64,000 nt of DNA from Alkalibacterium sp049389645 (GCF_049389645.1 NZ_CP186540.1:806001-870000); one strand, 5' to 3'; positions 53,384 to 61,695 are shown, numbered from the stretch's first letter. The notes: generated by a model not told the origin, from the sequence alone. Numbers and translations are program-made.

Positions 53384-54136
53384 ATGGACAAACAGCCACA
53401 CATCCACCTAACTGAAAAAGAAGGAGCCGGTTACGCCTTGCTGCCGGGCGATCCGGAGCGCGTCTCCAGGGTAAAAGCATTCTTGGAAGAACCAGTGGAA
53501 CTAGCCTATAACCGGGAATATCGAAGTGTGAGAGGCCTGTATAAAGGTGTTCCGCTCTTAGTCGTATCCACCGGTATTGGCGGACCCTCAATGGCCATCG
53601 CGCTGGAAGAACTGAAGCAGATCGGTGTCCACACACTCATTCGCATCGGCAGTAGTGGGGCGCTGCAGCCAAATATTAGAATTGGAGAATTAATTCTCAG
53701 CGAAGGTGCTGTAAGAGATGAGGGAACATCAAAGGCCTACATTTCTTCAAATTATCCGGCAATAAGCAATCATACTATTCTTACTCATCTCAAAATGCAT
53801 GCTGAGTACTTAAATATCCCCCATCATGTGGGGCTGGTGCGCAGTCATGATTCGTTTTACACGGATCATGAAGAATCAATCGATGCCCACTGGTCTAAAC
53901 AAGGCATCCTCGGTTCAGACATGGAAACAGCGGCTTTACTTACCTTGGCCCGCTTAAGGGGATTACGTGCAGCCTCCGTCTTAAACGTTGTCGTTCCATA
54001 TGCAGGCGATTTGCAGTCAGGCATCAATCAGTTGCAATCGGGTGAATCACTGACAAGAAAAGGCGAAGAAGACGAAATAAAACTAGCTTTGGAAACAATT
54101 GTATCTTTAAATGCTGAATCAACTACTAAATCATAG
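53384..54136 (+). CDS. Nucleoside phosphorylase (uridine phosphorylase-like)
   Basis: A 250-residue PNP/UDP family phosphorylase that splits nucleosides with phosphate into base and pentose-1-phosphate. The family features are ALLPGDPERVSRVKAFLEE (phosphate-binding GDPxR), VSTGIGGPSMAIALEEL, RIGSSGALQPNI and GILGSDMETAALLTLA with the ribose-binding ME. Of the family it is most like uridine phosphorylases, but base specificity cannot be fixed. ACAGGAGG lies upstream. It starts an operon with an ECF-type transporter, so the transported compound is probably a nucleoside. Confidence 0.88.
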   Translation: MDKQPHIHLTEKEGAGYALLPGDPERVSRVKAFLEEPVELAYNREYRSVRGLYKGVPLLVVSTGIGGPSMAIALEELKQIGVHTLIRIGSSGALQPNIRIGELILSEGAVRDEGTSKAYISSNYPAISNHTILTHLKMHAEYLNIPHHVGLVRSHDSFYTDHEESIDAHWSKQGILGSDMETAALLTLARLRGLRAASVLNVVVPYAGDLQSGINQLQSGESLTRKGEEDEIKLALETIVSLNAESTTKS

Positions 54137-54148
54137 GGAGTGTTTGTT

Positions 54149-54751
54149 ATGACTAAAAAAAGTATGTGGTCATTGAAATTATCAACAGCTGCAATCGTAT
54201 TGATTCCTGCAGCCATCGGCATCAATTATATAGGGAAACTATTTGCCAGTTTACTCCGTTTACCGCTATGGTTGGATTCGATCGGAACCGTCCTGGCGAG
54301 CATGCTGGCCGGCCCCGTCATTGGCGCGGCAGCCGGTATTATCAACAATATTGTATTCGGTATCACAGCAGACCCTATCTCCACTGTTTACGCCATTACC
54401 AGTGCGGCTATCGGTATCACAGTCGGGGTCATGGCTTACAAAGGCTGGATCGCCTCCGTTCAAAAAGCTGTCGTCGTCGGTCTAGTTACCGGTGTCGTTG
54501 CGGCGATCGTCTCCACACCGCTCAACATGATCTTCTGGGGTGGCCAAACGGGGAATATCTGGGGCGATGCCTTCTATACATTCCTGATCTCAAACGACAT
54601 CCCACAATGGCTTGCTTCATTCGGTGACAGCATCGTCGTCGATGTCCCGGATAAAGTCGTGACCGTTCTGATCAGTTACTTTATTTTTAAAGGCCTGCCA
54701 AATTCCCTGACCAATATATACCGCCAAGATTCTGAAATCGAAGAAATATAA
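54149..54751 (+). CDS. ECF transporter S component, probable nucleoside specificity
   Basis: About 200 residues and six or so hydrophobic segments, with Gly/Ala-rich helices (SMLAGPVIGAAAGIINNIVFG). The N-terminal pattern with WLDSIGTVLASMLAGP resembles uncharacterised ECF S subunits. I chose the ATG at 54149 because GGGAG lies 8 bases upstream; the GTG at 54140 overlaps it. It lies between a nucleoside phosphorylase and the T and two A subunits of a dedicated ECF importer; substrate inferred from context only. Confidence 0.78.
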   Translation: MTKKSMWSLKLSTAAIVLIPAAIGINYIGKLFASLLRLPLWLDSIGTVLASMLAGPVIGAAAGIINNIVFGITADPISTVYAITSAAIGITVGVMAYKGWIASVQKAVVVGLVTGVVAAIVSTPLNMIFWGGQTGNIWGDAFYTFLISNDIPQWLASFGDSIVVDVPDKVVTVLISYFIFKGLPNSLTNIYRQDSEIEEI

Positions 54752-54762
54752 AGGATGATTCT

Positions 54763-55530
54763 ATGAATACCATGACCTTATATGTCAAAAGAAACAGCCC
54801 TATCCATCGACTCGATCCGCTTGTAAAACTTCTTTATGTCGCGGCAAGCATCACCTTGACTTATATCTTGCCGGAACCTGTATACATCGGTGGGATTCTC
54901 TTCGTCACGTTTCTGCTGTTGATTATTGGAAAAGTTTTCCGCAACAGCTTACCGATCGTGACATTGAGTATGTTTCTGATTTTTTCACTCGTTATCGTGC
55001 AGGGCTTTTTCCATCCTGACAATGTGACCGAACTGTTCACAATCGGTCCGCTCGTTTTTTATGAAGAAGGACTGTATGTCGCACTCGTTTTAGTGATGCG
55101 CGTACTGGTCATGGTGGGTGCCTTCAGTGTCCTCATTCTAACCACCGCAACAGATGAAATGGTGGAAAGGCTGATCAAAAAAGGCATGTCCCCAAAAATC
55201 GGTCATGTCATTCTCTCAGTTCTCCAGCTCATTCCACAGATGCGCGCGACCATGGGAAAAATAACCGATGCCCAACGTTCACGTGGGGTGGAAACAGAAG
55301 GCAATCTGCTCACGCGAGTGAAAGCTTTCTTTCCTCTGATCGGGCCTGTGGTTTTGAATTCATTGAACGAAACCAAAGAGCGTTCAATCGCTCTGGAAAT
55401 GCGCGGCTTTGAATCGTCGATGAAAAAAACATTTTTAAATGAAGCGAAGCAGTATCCCCATAACAAACTGATTGCCGGTCTGATTGCCGGCATCGTCGTC
55501 ATGGGTATCGTCTGGAGGTTTTTTGGATGA
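54763..55530 (+). CDS. ECF transporter transmembrane T component
   Basis: A 255-residue CbiQ/EcfT-family membrane protein. It has N-terminal hydrophobic segments (about 20-110) and the cytoplasmic coupling helices with the Ala-Arg-Gly type signatures: IPQMRATMGKITDAQRSRGVE and ERSIALEMRGFES. These contact the two ATPases. It starts 11 bases after the S gene and overlaps the first ATPase gene by 4 bases. Confidence 0.92.
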   Translation: MNTMTLYVKRNSPIHRLDPLVKLLYVAASITLTYILPEPVYIGGILFVTFLLLIIGKVFRNSLPIVTLSMFLIFSLVIVQGFFHPDNVTELFTIGPLVFYEEGLYVALVLVMRVLVMVGAFSVLILTTATDEMVERLIKKGMSPKIGHVILSVLQLIPQMRATMGKITDAQRSRGVETEGNLLTRVKAFFPLIGPVVLNSLNETKERSIALEMRGFESSMKKTFLNEAKQYPHNKLIAGLIAGIVVMGIVWRFFG

Positions 55531-56366
55531 GTGTCATAGAAGTGAAAAACTTGAAATATCGGTATCCAGATACCACCACCCTCATTCTCGATGATCTATC
55601 ATTTTCCGTAGAAAAAGGAGAATGTCTAGGTATCGTGGGAGAAAACACCGCCGGAAAGTCGACGCTCTGCTACGCTTTAGCCGGACTCATCCCGCATTTT
55701 TATAAAGGAGCTTATGGCGGCAAAGTGACGGTGAACGGCTTGGTCGTTCGCGAACATGAAATAGCTACAATCGTTGAAAATATCGGACTGGTTTTTGAAA
55801 ATCCCTTCTCTCAGATGACAGGAGCGAAACAAACGGTCTATGGAGAAGTCGCGTTTGGTCTTGAGAATATGGGCTTACCTCGAAAAGAGATGCATCTTAG
55901 AATTGAGAAATATCTGAAGCTGCTGGATGTCTACAATATGAAAGACAAAAATCCCTTTGACTTATCAGGCGGTCAGATGCAGCGTGTCGCCATCGCCAGT
56001 GTCTTAGCGATGGAGCCGGCAGTGCTGATCCTAGATGAACCGACCTCCCAGCTCGATCCTCAAGGGTCCAAAGATGTCTTTAAAGTCATCGAACAGTTGA
56101 CCGGAAAGGGCATGACGATTATTTTAGTTGAACATAAAATGGAGCAGATCGCCCAGTATGCGGACCGCGTCTTGCTGCTGCATGCAGGCAAGCAAATCGA
56201 TCTGGATACGCCTGAAAAAATCTTCTCCCGATCAGATTTGAAAGAGTTCGGTGTCCGCCCACCAGTGGTGACATCGATAGCGCAAGCTTTAAACGTTCGT
56301 TATCCTGATACCGACTTGTATCCCGTGACCATTCAGGAATTCAAACGATTGGAGGAGAAAAAATGA
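55527..56366 (+). CDS. ECF transporter ATP-binding protein A1
   Basis: A 279-residue ABC ATPase: Walker A GENTAGKST (about residue 37, Thr in place of the usual Gly), Q loop VFENPFSQM, signature LSGGQMQR, Walker B AVLILDEPTSQLD and switch His in VEHKME. The C-terminal extension about 225-279 fits EcfA proteins. It overlaps the T gene and the second ATPase by 4 bases each, so translation is coupled. Confidence 0.93.
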   Translation: MSVIEVKNLKYRYPDTTTLILDDLSFSVEKGECLGIVGENTAGKSTLCYALAGLIPHFYKGAYGGKVTVNGLVVREHEIATIVENIGLVFENPFSQMTGAKQTVYGEVAFGLENMGLPRKEMHLRIEKYLKLLDVYNMKDKNPFDLSGGQMQRVAIASVLAMEPAVLILDEPTSQLDPQGSKDVFKVIEQLTGKGMTIILVEHKMEQIAQYADRVLLLHAGKQIDLDTPEKIFSRSDLKEFGVRPPVVTSIAQALNVRYPDTDLYPVTIQEFKRLEEKK

Positions 56367-57166
56367 ACACATTTGAACTCAAAAACGTCACCTTTTCCTA
56401 TTCTCCAGACGTTCCTATCTTTAAAGGTCTGGACTTGACCTTTGACTCACGGACAACAGCAATCGTGGGGCAAAACGGTGCTGGGAAAACGACACTGGTT
56501 AAATTAATGAAAGGATTGCTTAAGCCTTCCAAAGGCACACTGCTGATCGACGGCGAATCCATCGCCGACCAGACAGCCGCTCAGTTAGCTAAGCGTGTCG
56601 GCCTTGTTTTTCAAAATCCAAACGACCAGATTTTCAAGACAAATGTCTTGGAAGAAGTCATGTTCGGACCGCTGAATATTGGTTTTACTCATGCTGAAGC
56701 TGAAAAAGGAGCGCGAGAAGCTTTACAGAAAGTCGATCTGGAGTCGAAAGTGAAAGATAATCCGTACGATTTAAGTTTGTCCGAGCGAAAACTGATTGCC
56801 CTGGCATCCATTTTAGCGATGGACACAGAGATGCTCATTTTTGATGAACCGACGATGGGCCAAGACTTTGCGGGCAAAGAAAAAATCAAAATGATTATTG
56901 AAGAATTAAAGGCAGACGGAAAGCTTGTCTTATGTATCCTGCATGACATGGATTTTGCGGCAGAAGTTTTTGAACGGACTATAGTCTTGAACCAAGGCGA
57001 AGTCATTTTAGACGGACAGACCCGAGATGTTTTTTCCGAAAAAATGATCCTTGAAGAAGCGTATCTGGAACAACCGTACGTCACTCAAATTGCTCAGGCA
57101 TTAGGGTACGACGATAGTTTCATTCAGGAATCGGAGCTGGTTACTTTCTTGAACAAGAAAAAATAA
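56363..57166 (+). CDS. ECF transporter ATP-binding protein A2 (degenerate signature)
   Basis: A 267-residue ABC ATPase paired with A1. Walker A GQNGAGKTT, Q loop VFQNPNDQIF, Walker B MLIFDEPTMGQD and switch His in LHDMDFA are good. The ABC signature is changed: YDLSLSERKLIALA where LSGGQ(K/R) is usual, so the Gly-Gly is lost. One of the two nucleotide sites in the heterodimer is therefore probably weak or regulatory (inference). Confidence 0.92.
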   Translation: MNTFELKNVTFSYSPDVPIFKGLDLTFDSRTTAIVGQNGAGKTTLVKLMKGLLKPSKGTLLIDGESIADQTAAQLAKRVGLVFQNPNDQIFKTNVLEEVMFGPLNIGFTHAEAEKGAREALQKVDLESKVKDNPYDLSLSERKLIALASILAMDTEMLIFDEPTMGQDFAGKEKIKMIIEELKADGKLVLCILHDMDFAAEVFERTIVLNQGEVILDGQTRDVFSEKMILEEAYLEQPYVTQIAQALGYDDSFIQESELVTFLNKKK

Positions 57167-57198
57167 CCCAATACTGATGGATAAAGGAGGACCATAGA

Positions 57199-57897
57199 AT
57201 GGAAACCAAAAAAAGACGGTTCAAAGGCGGAGAATATATCAAGAGTATGGTATATGGTGGACTAGATGGTATTATCACCACTTTCGCTGTTGTTTCCGGA
57301 GTTGCTGGAGCTTCTCTGGCCATAAGAATTGTCATCATCTTAGGATTCTCAAATTTATTGGCGGACGGCTTTTCTATGGCCGTCGGAGATTATCTTTCCA
57401 GTAAATCAGAAAAAGAATACCGTGATGGAGTGGAAAACCAGACCGAACAGGAAGTGATAGAGAACTATTCGGAGGCAGTGGATCGAATGTCACGGTCTTA
57501 TCAGAACAAGGGACTTTCAGAAGAAGATGCCAATTGCATATCTACGAGACTCGCCAAGTATGACACGCCCTTTATAGACCAGATCGTGAACCAGAAATAC
57601 GGTAACGATAGCGGCGTCGAAAGTCCCCTGAAAAATGCGACGGTCACCTTCTTTTCTTTCTTCGTTTTCGGACTCATTCCTCTTCTGGCTTACGTGTTTT
57701 CCACGTTCAGTCCATTCATGCTGGAGAATGCCTTTCTACTGGCTTCCATTCTGACCGGAATCACCCTCTTCATTCTAGGAGCTCTTAAATCCCGCGTCAC
57801 CCAGTCAAACTGGTTCAGGTCTGGTTTGGAAATGCTGGTTGTTGGTGGACTCGCAGCGATCGTAGCTTATTTAGTCGGCTATTTACTGGGAAGATAA
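57199..57897 (+). CDS. VIT1/CCC1-family transporter
   Basis: A 232-residue membrane protein with five hydrophobic segments: two N-terminal (about 17-65, YGGLDGIITTFAVVSGVAGA and LGFSNLLADGFSMAVGDYLS), a charged cytoplasmic insert (about 70-145) and three C-terminal (150-230). This is the layout of the VIT/CCC1 family, which moves Fe2+ or Mn2+ by proton exchange. AAAGGAGG lies upstream. It follows the ECF operon by 32 bases and may be its last gene, though no functional link is obvious. Confidence 0.88.
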   Translation: METKKRRFKGGEYIKSMVYGGLDGIITTFAVVSGVAGASLAIRIVIILGFSNLLADGFSMAVGDYLSSKSEKEYRDGVENQTEQEVIENYSEAVDRMSRSYQNKGLSEEDANCISTRLAKYDTPFIDQIVNQKYGNDSGVESPLKNATVTFFSFFVFGLIPLLAYVFSTFSPFMLENAFLLASILTGITLFILGALKSRVTQSNWFRSGLEMLVVGGLAAIVAYLVGYLLGR

Positions 57898-57908
57898 TAT
57901 CATACGTT

Positions 57909-57950
57909 AAAACCCACCCATATCAGCTGAGTCTGATATGGGTGGGTTTT
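57909..57950 (+). terminator. Terminator of the ECF/VIT operon
   Basis: AAAACCCACCCATATCAG pairs perfectly with CTGATATGGGTGGGTTTT across a 6-base loop. Confidence 0.95.
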
Positions 57951-58036
57951 AATTTGAACCTTTCAAATATATGTATTTTCAGAAACTATTGAACGTTTTA
58001 AATCAAAAGCTAAATGATGGTCTTTCCTGTCGTGAC

Positions 58037-58210
58037 TTACGCTGTTCCCATCTCCAAAAAGGGACCTTCACTCGCCGGTACAAGGATGATCGTTCCGTCT
58101 TGGGTGTAGACAACTATATATTCCTGATTGATATTCAGCTTTATCCCATTATTTGAGGGTAGCTCCACCACAATCGAATTCCCTTGTACTTTTGTTACCA
58201 CTGTAATCAT
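58037..58210 (-). CDS. Orphan MazE/AbrB-like antitoxin (short)
   Basis: A 57-residue protein starting MITVVTKVQGNSIVVELPSN and continuing with NQEYIVVYTQDGTIILVP. The N-terminal swapped-hairpin (SpoVT-AbrB) pattern with GNSxxxxLP is that of MazE-type antitoxins. GAGGA lies 7 bases before the ATG at 58210. It ends in TAA shortly after the DNA-binding fold (VPASEGPFLEMGTA), so the toxin-binding tail is short or lost. No toxin gene lies next to it. Probably the remainder of a toxin-antitoxin pair. Confidence 0.65.
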   Translation of the reverse strand: MITVVTKVQGNSIVVELPSNNGIKLNINQEYIVVYTQDGTIILVPASEGPFLEMGTA

Positions 58211-58239
58211 ATGTCCATCCTCTTTCTATATTTATTCAA

Positions 58240-58353
58240 TTAAGATTCTGAGTTGTTGATCACTATTTTGAATGCGACTAGCTCCACAGCATGAGTCAGA
58301 AAGACACCCATTAAATCCATAAGTTCCTCATCAGAATAGGATTCACCGATCAC
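58240..58353 (-). pseudogene. Short unidentified frame upstream of the antitoxin
   Basis: A GTG-started frame of 37 residues (VIGESYSDEELMDLMGVF and a hydrophobic/acidic end INNSES) closes 29 bases before the antitoxin start. It has an amino-acid composition that looks coding but no ribosome site, and it is cut by a stop upstream. I do not recognise it; it may be the 3' end of a lost gene. Confidence 0.35.
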
Positions 58354-58437
58354 GTTATCTTATTGTCAATCAACTGCAGACTGCCTGCTGATTTTTATTG
58401 CTTCTATCTTCTCAGTTTAATCAAACGTCGGCAACCA

Positions 58438-58958
58438 TCAATCAAAACTTGTTAAATGCTCCCACAAATTAAATGTTTGTTCTTCGAGATCTTTTTTTGT
58501 GATTCCTCTCGCATAAAGGTATTCTTTCAAAAATAAATCGCTATTAGTATCGGCTAGACCTAAATAGGGATCTAGCACTACATATATCACTTTTCTGTTT
58601 CCAAAAAACAGCATATATGAATCCTCGAAATCACTTAAATAATATTTCCGGCTCTTTTCATTAATGAGAACCTCGTAAATATTCAAATCTATATCTTCTA
58701 TATCTGCTTTTTTTCGAATTCCAATGATGGATTTAAAAGAAAGTCTTCTCGTTTAATATTTTCAGGTATATTTCTGATAGAGTAGTACATTTGTTCTGTT
58801 TTTGGTTTCAGATAGAACTCTGGCATGATCTCTTTAGAACATTTTTTAATGTCCACCAACTTGAGAACAACATCGATCGGATCTGCTATACTTCCCTTGA
58901 TGTTAAGCTTCGATCCGTTTTTTTCTAACATCCTTTTTACTTGTTTATTGTTTTCCAT
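58438..58958 (-). pseudogene. Unidentified gene split by a frameshift (A7 run)
   Basis: Two abutting frames make one gene: an 86-residue part (58958-58698, MENNKQVKRMLEKNG to FEKKQI) and an 82-residue part ending at 58438 (NIYEVLINEKSRKYYLS to LWEHLTSFD). The second has only a TTG without ribosome site. Adding one A to the seven-A run at 58708-58714 joins them into about 173 residues. I do not recognise the protein; it is soluble and acidic. The site also reads A AAA AAG in frame, a known -1 slippage sequence, so programmed frameshifting, a true mutation or a sequence error are all possible. Confidence 0.6.
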
Positions 58959-58981
58959 TCTTCCCCCTGTGAATTAATTAT

Positions 58982-59365
58982 TTAGTTAACAGAAGCATTT
59001 CTTATTCCAAAAACACTTAACCAATCACCAGCCATATCATATAGCTGAAGTCCTGAAAAATCTAACTTTATCTTTGATACTGATACTGGAACAGAAAAAG
59101 TTCCGGCGTGGACCGTTCCTGCTAATGCAGCTGGTTGGACTGACATAAATCTATAACCCAGAGTATCATAAACAGTAGGAAATAGAAGGCTTGTTGATTT
59201 TATTTCCAAACTATTATATCTGTAGTTACTTACCCTAATATTACCACTCCAACGCAAACTTATCTGACATACTGTTCCGGTACCTATTCTATATACATAA
59301 GCTTGAGTTTCAGTTGTAGTAATAGATTTAGCATTAAATGGAAAAGCACAAAAAAGGAGAGCCAT
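58982..59365 (-). pseudogene. 5'-truncated secreted protein gene
   Basis: A 127-residue frame whose first codon (59365) lies inside the rpoE terminator. The N-terminal residues MALLFCAFPFNAKS look like the end of a signal peptide without its charged start. The rest (TTTETQAYVYRIGTGTV onwards) is beta-rich with no recognised domain. It lacks a promoter and ribosome site of its own. Most likely a deletion joined the remains of a secreted-protein gene to the rpoE terminator; a functional start elsewhere cannot be excluded. Confidence 0.5.
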
Positions 59366-59405
59366 CCTAGAGGTTTTAACCTCCGGGAATGACTCTCCTT
59401 TTACT
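59351..59405 (-). terminator. Terminator of rpoE
   Basis: Long stem: GGAGAGTCATTCC pairs with GGATGGCTCTCC, inner GAGGTT/AACCTC, then TTTTTT on minus, 30 bases after the rpoE stop. Confidence 0.9.
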
Positions 59406-59434
59406 TTATTTCTTTTATTTAGTAGAACAAAAGA

Positions 59435-60055
59435 TTACTCTTCGTCGTCTTCCTCATCATCGCCGAGGACTTCTTCGTCATCCACGATGGTTAGACCTTT
59501 AAGATCTTCGTCATCTTCTTCTTCATCACCGAGATCATCGAGGTCATCTTTGTATTCGCCTAAATCTTCACTGTCATCGTCATCTACCATGACACCATGT
59601 TCATCCACTTCGACAGCCGCACCATATTTGATTGGCTCTTCGTCATCATCGTCATCATCTTCGTCTTCGTCATCATCTTCTTCGTCTAGATCTTCGTCAT
59701 CGTAATCATAATCTTCATCATCAAAGCCACGACGTTTTTTTCTACGACGAGGTTTTTCGTCCTCTTCATCATTGTCATGAGTGATTTCTTCATCGATTGC
59801 ATCAATAGGATACCAGCTACGCAGGCCCCAACGACTGTCTCCAAGCGAAATGAAACGGCCCTCTACATTAAGATCTGTATAAAATTGAACCATTTCTTCA
59901 TCCAAGACTGAATTGGATAGTCCTAGGTAATCCGCAACTTCAGATAATAAATCGTTAAATTCCTTAACTTGTCCAGTTGTTTGTAGTATCGCGTGCGCAA
60001 CGTCTACCATTGCTAATTCTTGTTTGGATTGACCTTTAAATTGATTTAATTCCAC
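59435..60055 (-). CDS. rpoE: DNA-directed RNA polymerase delta subunit
   Basis: A 206-residue Gram-positive delta factor: an ordered N-terminal HARE-HTH domain (about 1-90, ending DSRWGLRSWYPIDAIDEE), a basic patch (KPRRRKKRRG, about 101-110) and a very acidic tail of Asp/Glu to the end. It improves polymerase recycling and promoter selectivity. The start is GTG at 60055 after GAGAGGA. rpoE normally precedes pyrG; here 6.4 kb with opposite-strand genes separates them. Confidence 0.96.
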   Translation of the reverse strand: MELNQFKGQSKQELAMVDVAHAILQTTGQVKEFNDLLSEVADYLGLSNSVLDEEMVQFYTDLNVEGRFISLGDSRWGLRSWYPIDAIDEEITHDNDEEDEKPRRRKKRRGFDDEDYDYDDEDLDEEDDDEDEDDDDDDEEPIKYGAAVEVDEHGVMVDDDDSEDLGEYKDDLDDLGDEEEDDEDLKGLTIVDDEEVLGDDEEDDEE

Positions 60056-60131
60056 GACTTACACGTCCTCTCATTCGTTTCATTCATTTTTAAATTTATG
60101 TTATTCGTTTCAACCCACTAATATTACACGA

Positions 60132-60572
60132 TTATGTTGTAAAACGCAATCGAATCTGGTAGTCTCCTAATTTTTGCTGATTCGCTGACAAAGTATAATC
60201 TACCCATATGCGTCCGGCAAACGGCCGATCATAATAGCTCACACGTAAATCAGTCGTTGTCACGAGTAAAGGCATGATTCCAGCCGCTGTGTGATAATTT
60301 GTTTCAGTGTCCTGGTCACTATTAAAGACGAATCGTGTGGTTTGTTCCCCACGTCGGATTAATTGGACCACACCATCCGGATTGATTTTTATCGTGACCG
60401 GAATAGCTTTCAGATCATGAGCTTCTTCAAATCGAATATAATAGCTACTATTCATATACACCACACGTCCATTTTCTTCAAATGAATGATGATGCGTTTC
60501 ACCGTTTTGTACATACGAGGTTTCCATTTTAATTTCAGCTGGCAAACCATTTTTCAACTCTTCTGAAGGCAT
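60132..60572 (-). CDS. DUF1934 protein (YwiB-like)
   Basis: About 146 residues, a calycin-like beta-barrel family without known function. Features such as NGRVVYMNSSYYIRFEE, VTIKINPDGVVQLIRRGEQ and the C-terminal DYTLSANQQKLGDYQIRL match. I chose the ATG at 60572 with AAGGGG 8 bases upstream, not the frame start at 60596. It lies just upstream of rpoE on the same strand, its usual place in Firmicutes. Confidence 0.82.
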   Translation of the reverse strand: MPSEELKNGLPAEIKMETSYVQNGETHHHSFEENGRVVYMNSSYYIRFEEAHDLKAIPVTIKINPDGVVQLIRRGEQTTRFVFNSDQDTETNYHTAAGIMPLLVTTTDLRVSYYDRPFAGRIWVDYTLSANQQKLGDYQIRLRFTT

Positions 60573-60750
60573 AATCGTTGCCCCTTCCTTTCTCATCTCT
60601 GTTAGTACACACGATTAGTTGCGTAACTACACATTACTATCTTTCTCTCTTCATTTATTATATCAAAACCTTCTCTATTAGTTTAGCATAAATGTATCAT
60701 AACGTCTCATCTATAATTCATCAGCAATCGCCCCAATCCCCTCTTCTTTT

Positions 60751-60759
60751 TGGTATACT
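60751..60759 (+). promoter_or_regulatory. Extended -10 promoter of lipL
   Basis: TGGTATACT (core 60754-60759) fits TGnTATACT; no clear -35. It is 45 bases before the lipL start. Confidence 0.55.
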
Positions 60760-60803
60760 TGAATCTGAAACGAACGATCACAACTGAAAAGGGCGGAATA
60801 CGA

Positions 60804-61643
60804 ATGACTGATTCTCTCGATTTTTTAAACGCGCTACCGAAATTTTCGGTTTTCGATAATATTCCTATTGAATACACCGATCACCGATTTTCTCATTTTG
60901 CCTTAACGGATGCTTTAATTAAAGAAGCCGGAGAGAAAAAACAACCCATCTTACATTTCTGGACGACGTCTCCTTATGTTATATTGGGGATGATGGATAC
61001 GAAACTTCCTTTTTTAAATGATGCACTTCAGATCTTTTCATCCTATAACTTTCCCTACTTGGTGCGTAATTCCGGCGGACTGGCTGTGGTCAGCGATGAA
61101 GACATCCTCAATTTTTCGCTCATTTTCCCTGAAGAAAAAAACCGTCTCTCCATCAATGATGGTTATACACGTATGCACAAAATTATTCAGGCTGCTTTTT
61201 CGTCATTTGACGAACAGGTCGATGCGTATGAGATTTCTGATTCATATTGTCCCGGAGAATTTGATTTGAGTATCAATGGTAAGAAAATTGCCGGGATCGC
61301 TCAAAGACGTTTAAAAGGCGGTATTGCTATCATGATTTACTTAAGTGTTTCCGGGGACCAACAAAAGCGTGCCGAGATGATCCGAACGTTTTATGATGTC
61401 GGACTTAAACAGCAAAAGACTAACTGGAACTTTCCAACGGTCCGTCCCGAGTCCATGACCACTTTGGAACAGGCTTTGAATCATCCCTTTACCGTAGAAG
61501 ACGTTAAAAAGCTTATAAAATCGGTGTTTACAGACGCCGCGGTTACGTTACGCGAAGGGTCCTTTTCTCCTTCTATCCATGCGTCTTATGTGGAAGGGTT
61601 AGAAAAAATGGTCAAACGCAATCAGAAAATGTTGCCGCAATAA
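60804..61643 (+). CDS. lipL: Octanoyl-[GcvH]:protein N-octanoyltransferase
   Basis: A 279-residue member of the lipoate/biotin ligase fold. The LipL motif with the acyl-accepting Cys is seen as YCPGEFDLSINGKKIAGIAQRR, and the NSGGLAVVSDEDILNFSL segment replaces the ligase RRxSGGG. LipL moves octanoyl groups from GcvH to E2 subunits for lipoate assembly. Lipoate ligase is the main alternative. I chose the ATG at 60804 after AAGGGCGG. It is followed by the HD-domain gene, as the ywfL-ywfO region of Bacillus suggests. Confidence 0.82.
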   Translation: MTDSLDFLNALPKFSVFDNIPIEYTDHRFSHFALTDALIKEAGEKKQPILHFWTTSPYVILGMMDTKLPFLNDALQIFSSYNFPYLVRNSGGLAVVSDEDILNFSLIFPEEKNRLSINDGYTRMHKIIQAAFSSFDEQVDAYEISDSYCPGEFDLSINGKKIAGIAQRRLKGGIAIMIYLSVSGDQQKRAEMIRTFYDVGLKQQKTNWNFPTVRPESMTTLEQALNHPFTVEDVKKLIKSVFTDAAVTLREGSFSPSIHASYVEGLEKMVKRNQKMLPQ

Positions 61644-61695
61644 ACCTGCAGTGCTGAAGGTTAAAGAAAGGAGTTCTTTTCACTTCACCAAGCAC

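Noticed and set aside
59487..59705. Plus-strand Ser-rich frame opposite rpoE
   Set aside because: It is the antisense of the Asp/Glu-rich tail of RpoE, whose GAT/GAA codons read as Ser on the other strand.
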